Made by a program: the position numbers and the translations under genes. A stretch of DNA of 64,000 nt. Source: Rhodospirillales bacterium (lineage in GTDB: Bacteria > Pseudomonadota > Alphaproteobacteria > ATCC43930 > CGMCC-115725). The stretch covers positions 1-64,000 of the forward strand of contig JAQGIC010000074.1 of the NCBI GenBank assembly GCA_028288725.1, in the 5' to 3' direction. The notes beneath the pieces were generated by a model, which saw nothing but the letters and a program-made list of their open reading frames with translations, was not told the DNA's origin and did no database searches. Of the stretch, positions 59,106 to 64,000 are shown in pieces. Position 1 is the stretch's first letter; each line of letters begins with the position of its first letter.

Positions 59106-60164
59106 TTAGAGGCGCTTGCCCGTCGCGCGATCGAACAGATGCAGCTGTTCCGGCGGGAATCCCAACGGCAGGCGGGTGCCGGCGGCGATCTGGGCAATGC
59201 CGGCGAGGCGCAGCAGCAGCGCCGGCCCGCCTTCGCCCAGCGTCCCATAGACGATCGTGTCGGCGCCCAGCAGCTCGACCATGTCGACATGCAGATGCGC
59301 CGCAGCCTCGCTTTCGGCAGCGGGGACGAGATGTTCCGGGCGGATGCCGACCGTGACGCCCGAGCCGGCCGGGGCCGTCGCCGCCAGCACCGTGCCGCCG
59401 GCAAGCACGACCCGGCCGTCGTCGCCGGCGGCACCATCAAGGAAATTCATCGCCGGCGAGCCGATGAAGCCGGCGACAAAGAGACTGGCCGGACGCTCGT
59501 AGAGCTCGATCGGCCGGCCGATCTGTTCTGCAATGCCGCCGTTCAGCACGATCAGCCGGTCGGCGAGCGTCATCGCCTCGGTCTGGTCATGGGTGACATA
59601 GATCGAGGTCGTGCCGAGCCGCTGCTGCAGCCGCTTGATCTCGACCCGCATCTGCACGCGCAGCTTGGCATCGAGGTTCGACAAGGGCTCGTCGAACAGG
59701 AACACCTGCGGCTCGCGCACGATGGCGCGGCCCATGGCGACGCGCTGGCGCTGGCCGCCGGACAATTGCCGCGGCGTGCGCTCCAAGAGCGCGCCCAGTT
59801 GCAGGATCTCGGCCGCCTTGTCGACGCGGGCGCGGATCGCGTCCCTGCTGAGGCCGCGGATCTTCAAGCCATAGGCCATGTTCTGGAACACGGTCATATG
59901 CGGATAGAGCGCGTAATTCTGGAACACCATGGCGATGTCCCGGTCCTTCGGCTCGACCTGATTCACCACCCGGTCACCGATCGCGATGGTGCCGCCGGTG
60001 ATCGCCTCCAGCCCCGCCACCATGCGCAGCAAGGTGGACTTGCCGCAGCCGGACGGGCCGACGATGACGACGAACTCGCCATCCTCGATCACGCAATCGA
60101 TGCCATGGATCACGGCATTGCCGGCATAGGATTTGGTGACGGCGGAAAGGGTGACGGTCGCCAT
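59106..60164 (-). CDS. ugpC: sn-Glycerol-3-phosphate ABC importer, ATP-binding subunit
   Basis: A 352-residue ATPase of the MalK/UgpC type. Walker [10 protein letters not shown] is at residues 36-44, the ABC signature LSGGQ at 134-138 and Walker B FLFDEP at ~155-160; the C-terminal TOBE/MalK regulatory domain follows ([14 protein letters not shown] ...). Assignment to UgpC rests on its place as the last gene of a ugpB-A-E-C cluster. The ATPase powers uptake of glycerol 3-phosphate and glycerophosphodiesters. It starts 15 bases after ugpE. Confidence 0.9.
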   Translation of the reverse strand: MATVTLSAVTKSYAGNAVIHGIDCVIEDGEFVVIVGPSGCGKSTLLRMVAGLEAITGGTIAIGDRVVNQVEPKDRDIAMVFQNYALYPHMTVFQNMAYGLKIRGLSRDAIRARVDKAAEILQLGALLERTPRQLSGGQRQRVAMGRAIVREPQVFLFDEPLSNLDAKLRVQMRVEIKRLQQRLGTTSIYVTHDQTEAMTLADRLIVLNGGIAEQIGRPIELYERPASLFVAGFIGSPAMNFLDGAAGDDGRVVLAGGTVLAATAPAGSGVTVGIRPEHLVPAAESEAAAHLHVDMVELLGADTIVYGTLGEGGPALLLRLAGIAQIAAGTRLPLGFPPEQLHLFDRATGKRL

Positions 60165-60179
60165 GGGGGATATTCTCGC

Positions 60180-61028
60180 TTATTTCTCGGCGTCGACCAG
60201 GCCTTTGACGAACCAGCGCTGCATCAGCAGCACCACGGCCGCCGGCGGCGCCATGGCCAGGATCGCCATCGCCATCACCAGATGCCAGGGCGTGTTGGCA
60301 TCGACGGTCAGCATGCTTTTGATCCCGACCACGAGGGTCGTCATCGAAGCGGTGTTGGTCACCAGCAGCGGCCACAGATACTGGTTCCAGCCATAGACGA
60401 ACAAAATCACGAACAAGGCCGCCAGATTGGTGCGCGACAGCGGCAGCAGCACGTCCCAGAGGAAGCGCAGCGGGCCGGCGCCGTCGAGCCGAGCCGCCTC
60501 GATCAGTTCGTCCGGGATGGTCAGGAAGAACTGCCGGAACAAGAGCGTCGCCGTCGCGGACGCGATCAGCGGAATGGCGAGGCCGCCGTAGGTGTCGATC
60601 AGGCCCAGATTCGCGGTCACCTGGAACGTCGGCACGATGCGCACCTCGACCGGCAGCATCAGCGTCAGGAAGATCATCCAGAAGCAGACCATGCGACCCG
60701 GAAACCGGAAGAACACGATCGCATAGGCCGATAGGAACGAGATCAGCATTTTGCCGAGCGCGATCGACAGCGCCATGATCAGGCTGTTCAGCATCAGGCG
60801 CGCGACCGGCACGCCCGACAGCTGCGGCATGCCCTGGGTCAGCGCCGCCAGGTAATTCTCGACGAAATGCCCGCCGGGGATCAGCGACATATGGCCCGAC
60901 AGGATCTCGGGCGTGGTCATGGTCGAGCCGACGAAAGTGACATAGATCGGAAAGCCGACCAGAGCCAAGCCCAGCACCAGGATCAGATGCGGCAGCCACG
61001 ACAGATGCCCAGAACGGCTTTCCATCAA
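60180..61028 (-). CDS. ugpE: sn-Glycerol-3-phosphate ABC importer, permease
   Basis: A 282-residue membrane permease with six helices and the EAA loop ([27 protein letters not shown]) that contacts the ATPase. It belongs to the MalG/UgpE branch. Its start overlaps the ugpA stop by 4 bases. With UgpA it forms the translocation channel for glycerol 3-phosphate. Confidence 0.92.
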   Translation of the reverse strand: MMESRSGHLSWLPHLILVLGLALVGFPIYVTFVGSTMTTPEILSGHMSLIPGGHFVENYLAALTQGMPQLSGVPVARLMLNSLIMALSIALGKMLISFLSAYAIVFFRFPGRMVCFWMIFLTLMLPVEVRIVPTFQVTANLGLIDTYGGLAIPLIASATATLLFRQFFLTIPDELIEAARLDGAGPLRFLWDVLLPLSRTNLAALFVILFVYGWNQYLWPLLVTNTASMTTLVVGIKSMLTVDANTPWHLVMAMAILAMAPPAAVVLLMQRWFVKGLVDAEK

Positions 61029-61906
61029 TAATGCACCCGGCGCTCGACATAGCGGAACTGCACCGCCGTCAGCGCGATCACGATGATCATCAGCACGACC
61101 GACTGGGCCGACGAGCCGCCCAGGTCGAGCCCGACCACGCCGTCGTAATAGACCTTGTAGATCAGGATCTCGGTCGCCTTCGACGGGCCGCCGCCGGTCA
61201 CGGCATGGATCACGCCGAAGGTCTCGAAGAAGGCATAGACCACGTCGACCACGAACAGAAAGAAAGTGGTCGGCGACAGCAGCGGCAGCACGATGGTGCG
61301 GAAACGAAGGAAGCCGCCGGCGCCGTCGATCGAGGCCGCTTCGAGCAGCGATTTCGGGATCGCCTGCAGCCCGGCCAGGAAGAACAGGAAATTATAGCTG
61401 AGCTGCTTCCAGGCCGCGGCGACGATGACGAGCAGCAGCGCCTGATTGCCGTTCAGCAGATAATTCCAATCGATCCCCAGCCACTTCAGCGCATTGGCGA
61501 CGATGCCGATGCCGGGCGCGAACAGGAACAGCCACAGCACGCCGGCGATCGCCGGTGCCACCGCGTAGGGCAGCATCAACGCGGTCTTGTAGACCGACGC
61601 GAAGCGCACGACCCGGTCGGCCATGACCGCCAGCAGCAGCGCCGGCAGCATGGCGAGCAGGGTGACCGCGACCGAGAAGATCGCGGTGACCTGGAAACTA
61701 TGCAGATAGCCCGGATCGGCGAACACCGCGGCGAAGTTCTCGAACCCGACGAAGACGGTCGAGAGCCCGAACGCGTCCTGCCGCTGGGTCGAGAAATAGA
61801 CCGCTTCCGCCGCCGGCCAGAAAAAGAAGACGAGGGTCACGGCAAGCTGCGGCGCTACCAGCAGGTAGGGCAGCAGCTTGCCGTCGAACACCACGCGACG
61901 CTGCAT
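61025..61906 (-). CDS. ugpA: sn-Glycerol-3-phosphate ABC importer, permease
   Basis: A 293-residue membrane permease of the MalF/UgpA branch, with six helices and the EAA loop ([26 protein letters not shown]). The N-terminal [34 protein letters not shown] is the family opening. Its gene follows ugpB by 23 bases and overlaps ugpE by 4 bases (ATGA). Confidence 0.92.
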   Translation of the reverse strand: MQRRVVFDGKLLPYLLVAPQLAVTLVFFFWPAAEAVYFSTQRQDAFGLSTVFVGFENFAAVFADPGYLHSFQVTAIFSVAVTLLAMLPALLLAVMADRVVRFASVYKTALMLPYAVAPAIAGVLWLFLFAPGIGIVANALKWLGIDWNYLLNGNQALLLVIVAAAWKQLSYNFLFFLAGLQAIPKSLLEAASIDGAGGFLRFRTIVLPLLSPTTFFLFVVDVVYAFFETFGVIHAVTGGGPSKATEILIYKVYYDGVVGLDLGGSSAQSVVLMIIVIALTAVQFRYVERRVHY

Positions 61907-61929
61907 CGGGTGTCTTTCCGATCAAAGAC

Positions 61930-63252
61930 TTACGATGCGGTCTTCTCAAAGGTCCGCAGCAGCGCATTGCCGCGGGTGACGGCATTGTCGAGCGCCTGCT
62001 TCGGGGTCTTGGTGCCGTTCAGGGCGCCCTCGACCTCTTCGGCCACGATGTCGCGGATCTGCACCAGATTGCCCAGGCGCAGGCCCTTGGAATTCGCCGT
62101 CGGCGGCTTGCCGGTCAGTTCCTTGATCGCCACGTCGAAGCCCGGGGTCTTTTCGTAGAAGCCGTCCTTCTGGGTCTGCTCGTAGGCGGCCTTGGTGATC
62201 GGCAGATAGCCGGTCGTCTCATGCCACTGCACCTGGATCGGCGTCTGGCTGAGGAAGGTCATGAACTTGGCGACGCCCTTGTATTCCGCCGGCGTCTTGC
62301 CGCCCATGACCCACAGGCTGGCCCCGCCGATGATCGTATTCTGCGGCGCGCCGGCGACATCCGGATAATAGGGCAGCGGCGCCACGCCGAATTCGAACTT
62401 CGCGTTGTTCTTGAACACGCTGTAGCCGCCCGACGAGGTCTGGATCATGGCGCAATCGCCCGACACGAACTTCGCCTCCGGCTCGGTCGTGCGGCCGGCA
62501 TAGTCGAAGCTCTTGTTCTTGGCGGCATCGACCAGGTCCTGCAGATGACGCACCTGCAGCGGGCCGTTGATTTCGAGCGTGGCACCCGGGCCGCCGATGC
62601 CGTTTTCCTCGGTCGCGATCGGCTGGTTGTGCCAGGCGCTGAACACTTCGAGCTGGGTCCAGGCCATCCAGCCCAGGGTGAAGCCGCAGGCGCTGCCGCC
62701 GGCCTTCAGCTTCTTCGCATCCTCGAAGAACTCGGGCCAGGTCTTGGGCGGCGCATTGGGGTCCAGGCCCGCCTTCTTGAAGGCGTCCTTGTTGATGTAC
62801 ATGACCGGGGTCGAGCTGTTGAACGGAAAGGACAGCATCTTGCCGTCCTTGGTCGAGTAATAGCCCGTGATCGCCGGCAGGTAGGATTGCGGATCGAAGT
62901 TCTCGCCCGCGTCGGCCATCACCTGATAGACCGGCTTGATGGCGCCCTTGGCCGCCATCATCGTTGCGGTGCCGACCTCGAACACCTGCAGGATCGCCGG
63001 CGCCTGGCCCGCGCGGAACGCGGCGATGCCGGCCTGCAGCGTATCGGCATAGCCGCCCTTGAACACCGGCACGACCTTGTAGTCGGCCTGGGCTTTGTTG
63101 AAGTCGTCGGCGAACTGATTGAGCAGCTCCCCATTCTTGCCGGCCATGGCGTGCCACCACTGGATCTCGACCGGCGCCGCGAAGGCGGGCGCGGTCAGCG
63201 CGGTGGTGCAAAGGGCCGCGGCGGCGACGACGAGCGTGCGAATGGGCAGCAT
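61930..63252 (-). CDS. ugpB: sn-Glycerol-3-phosphate-binding periplasmic protein
   Basis: A 440-residue periplasmic binding protein. The signal peptide (LVVAAAALCTTALTAPAFAA) is followed by EIQWWHAMAGKNGELLNQFADDFNKAQADYKVVPVFKGGYADTLQAGIAAFRAGQAPAILQVFEVGTATMMAAKGAIKPVYQVMADAGENFDP, the UgpB hallmark, and by WMAWTQLEVFSAWHNQPIATEENG and STPVMYINKDAFKKAGLDPNAPPKTWPEF. It is the first gene of ugpBAEC. The ATG at 63252 opens the signal peptide; longer readings upstream are unrelated. GGGGAGGGG is the ribosome binding site. A Pho-box-like site lies 59 bases upstream. Confidence 0.93.
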   Translation of the reverse strand: MLPIRTLVVAAAALCTTALTAPAFAAPVEIQWWHAMAGKNGELLNQFADDFNKAQADYKVVPVFKGGYADTLQAGIAAFRAGQAPAILQVFEVGTATMMAAKGAIKPVYQVMADAGENFDPQSYLPAITGYYSTKDGKMLSFPFNSSTPVMYINKDAFKKAGLDPNAPPKTWPEFFEDAKKLKAGGSACGFTLGWMAWTQLEVFSAWHNQPIATEENGIGGPGATLEINGPLQVRHLQDLVDAAKNKSFDYAGRTTEPEAKFVSGDCAMIQTSSGGYSVFKNNAKFEFGVAPLPYYPDVAGAPQNTIIGGASLWVMGGKTPAEYKGVAKFMTFLSQTPIQVQWHETTGYLPITKAAYEQTQKDGFYEKTPGFDVAIKELTGKPPTANSKGLRLGNLVQIRDIVAEEVEGALNGTKTPKQALDNAVTRGNALLRTFEKTAS

Positions 63253-63310
63253 GGGTTCCCCTCCCCGAAAACGAGCGTGAGCGCTTGGGTACGCTCTTAT
63301 CGCGCAGGAC

Positions 63311-63339
63311 ATTGCCGTTTTGTGACGGTCTTGTGAAGC
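63311..63339 (-). promoter_or_regulatory. Candidate Pho box upstream of ugpB
   Basis: Read on the minus strand, three heptamers repeat every 11 bases: GCTTCAC (63339-63333), CCGTCAC (63328-63322) and CGGCAAT (63317-63311), with A-rich 4-base spacers AAGA and AAAA. The middle copy matches the PhoB consensus CTGTCAT at 5 of 7 positions. The array ends about 10 bases before a GATAAG sequence that could be the -10, the layout expected for PhoB activation; ugp operons are Pho-controlled in E. coli and rhizobia. Confidence 0.5.
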
Positions 63340-63397
63340 CTGCAAACTTGGGGCGTCCCCATCGCGCCCGCGGGGAATTTGCGCTATCACGGAATTG

Positions 63398-64000
63398 ATG
63401 TGGTTCCGCCCCGCCCCTCGCGAGATTCCGCCGCTGCGCCTGCCGAACGGCAACACGATTCCGGTGACGGTCCGCGTCAGCCCGCGTGCCCGCCGGATGG
63501 CGCTGCGCCTGCATCCCGCCGTCGATTCGGTCGAGCTGGTCTTGCCGGCCGGCGCGTCGCTGGCCGTGGCGCTCGGCTTCCTCGACGGCAAGCGCGGCTG
63601 GATCGCGGCCCAGCTGGCGCGGATGCCGCCGCGCGTCCCCTTCATCGACGGGGCCACCATCCCGGTGCTGGGCACGGACCGGGAACTGATGCTGCAGGAG
63701 CTGGGGCGCGGACGACAGCCGGTGTTCCAATTGAAATCGACCAGCATCGAGGTGACCGGCGACGAGGCCAGCCTGGCGCGGCGCACCCGCGCCGGCCTCG
63801 CCGATCTGGCGCGCGAGATGATGGCCGCCAAAAGCCGCGCGGTCGCCCTGCAGCTGGGCAAGCCGGTCGCCAGGATCAGCGTCGGCGATCCGCACAGCCG
63901 CTGGGGCAGTTGCGCGTCCAGCGGCAATATCCGCTATTCCTGGCGCCTGGTCCTGGCCCCGGAGCCGATCATGGACTACGTCGTCGCCCATGAGGTCGCC
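63398..64000 (+). CDS. YgjP/SprT-like metallopeptidase (DUF45, M48 clan), 3' end outside window
   Basis: The first ~201 residues of a gene that continues past the window. The start (RLPNGNTIPVTVRVSPRARRMALRLHPAVDSVELVLPAGASL) and the later SVGDPHSRWGSCASSGNIRYSWRLVLAPEPIMDYVVAHEVA are the YgjP pattern: the RWGSC motif and the beginning of the HExxH zinc motif (HEVA...), which must be completed outside the window. Homologues are metal-dependent hydrolases of unknown substrate. It is divergent from ugpB across 145 bases, so the ugp Pho box lies close to its own start. Confidence 0.9.
   Translation, partial: MWFRPAPREIPPLRLPNGNTIPVTVRVSPRARRMALRLHPAVDSVELVLPAGASLAVALGFLDGKRGWIAAQLARMPPRVPFIDGATIPVLGTDRELMLQELGRGRQPVFQLKSTSIEVTGDEASLARRTRAGLADLAREMMAAKSRAVALQLGKPVARISVGDPHSRWGSCASSGNIRYSWRLVLAPEPIMDYVVAHEVA

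Overview
The window is G+C-rich chromosomal DNA from an alphaproteobacterium, most likely a member of the Rhodospirillales or a close relative. The pointers are a PLP-dependent 5-aminolevulinate synthase (HemA, the Shemin pathway), the 41-residue single-cysteine form of ribosomal protein L36, a pdxH / dnaJ-like / fabI / aroC neighbourhood, and protein sequences of that general type. I cannot name the genus. Gene density is high, with many 1-11 bp overlaps. I see no tRNA, rRNA, CRISPR array or prophage, and one intact insertion sequence.

Layout. 1-679: 5' part of a dipeptide-type ABC solute-binding protein. 680-1227: a non-coding gap with a strong FNR-type box ahead of hemA. 1228-5745: hemA, a winged-helix-like protein, an SDR, a TPR lipoprotein, pdxH and a DnaJ-like co-chaperone. 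5789-12725: a YihY/BrkB membrane protein, fabI, aroC, a solitary Phd/YefM antitoxin, an AhpD-like protein, sppA and a Tag-type DNA glycosylase. 12877-18465: oligopeptidase B, a DMT exporter with a divergent ArsR regulator, a lysozyme-like hypothetical and an aldo/keto reductase. 18466-18834: a block of nested inverted repeats. 18835-27480: glycolate oxidase genes glcF and glcE, then glcD, physically split by three opposite-strand genes (TonB-dependent receptor, RepL-like winged helix, AraC regulator). 27680-28915: rpmJ and a methyltransferase. 28932-33691: a sensor histidine kinase translationally overlapping a TRAP-type binding protein, with a divergent LivJ-type binding protein and no permease genes. 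33766-39160: an ACP-like membrane protein, two SDRs with a divergent LysR regulator and a perfect palindrome, a DMT transporter, and two small secreted proteins. 39244-50567: a type II secretion locus (gspO, E, F, H, I, J, L, M, N/C-like, D, K and gspG on the opposite strand). 50727-58958: a Rieske protein, a cNMP-patatin protein, a Tim44-like protein, OsmC, a SnoaL-like protein, a PAS protein, an IS481-family element and several small proteins. 59106-63252: ugpCEAB, preceded by a candidate Pho box. 63398-64000: start of a YgjP/SprT-like metallopeptidase.

How the parts may work together. The secretion locus encodes a lipoprotein secretin (no separate pilotin needed in principle) and a major pseudopilin in which the usual C-terminal calcium loop looks replaced by a cysteine pair. 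The kinase and two binding proteins look like a ligand-sensing module rather than a transporter. The receptor, RepL-like and AraC genes look like an uptake-and-regulation cassette that landed inside the glc locus.

The most unusual non-coding signal is a family of hairpins between 49.1 and 58.8 kb. They keep the ends (TAGAG...CTCTA) and the loop core (TGCTC) but carry different, base-paired stems, and they supply the TAG stop codons of neighbouring genes. The IS481 element inserted exactly into one of these TCTAGA stop-codon borders, so the duplicated target now ends both the transposase gene and the host gene.
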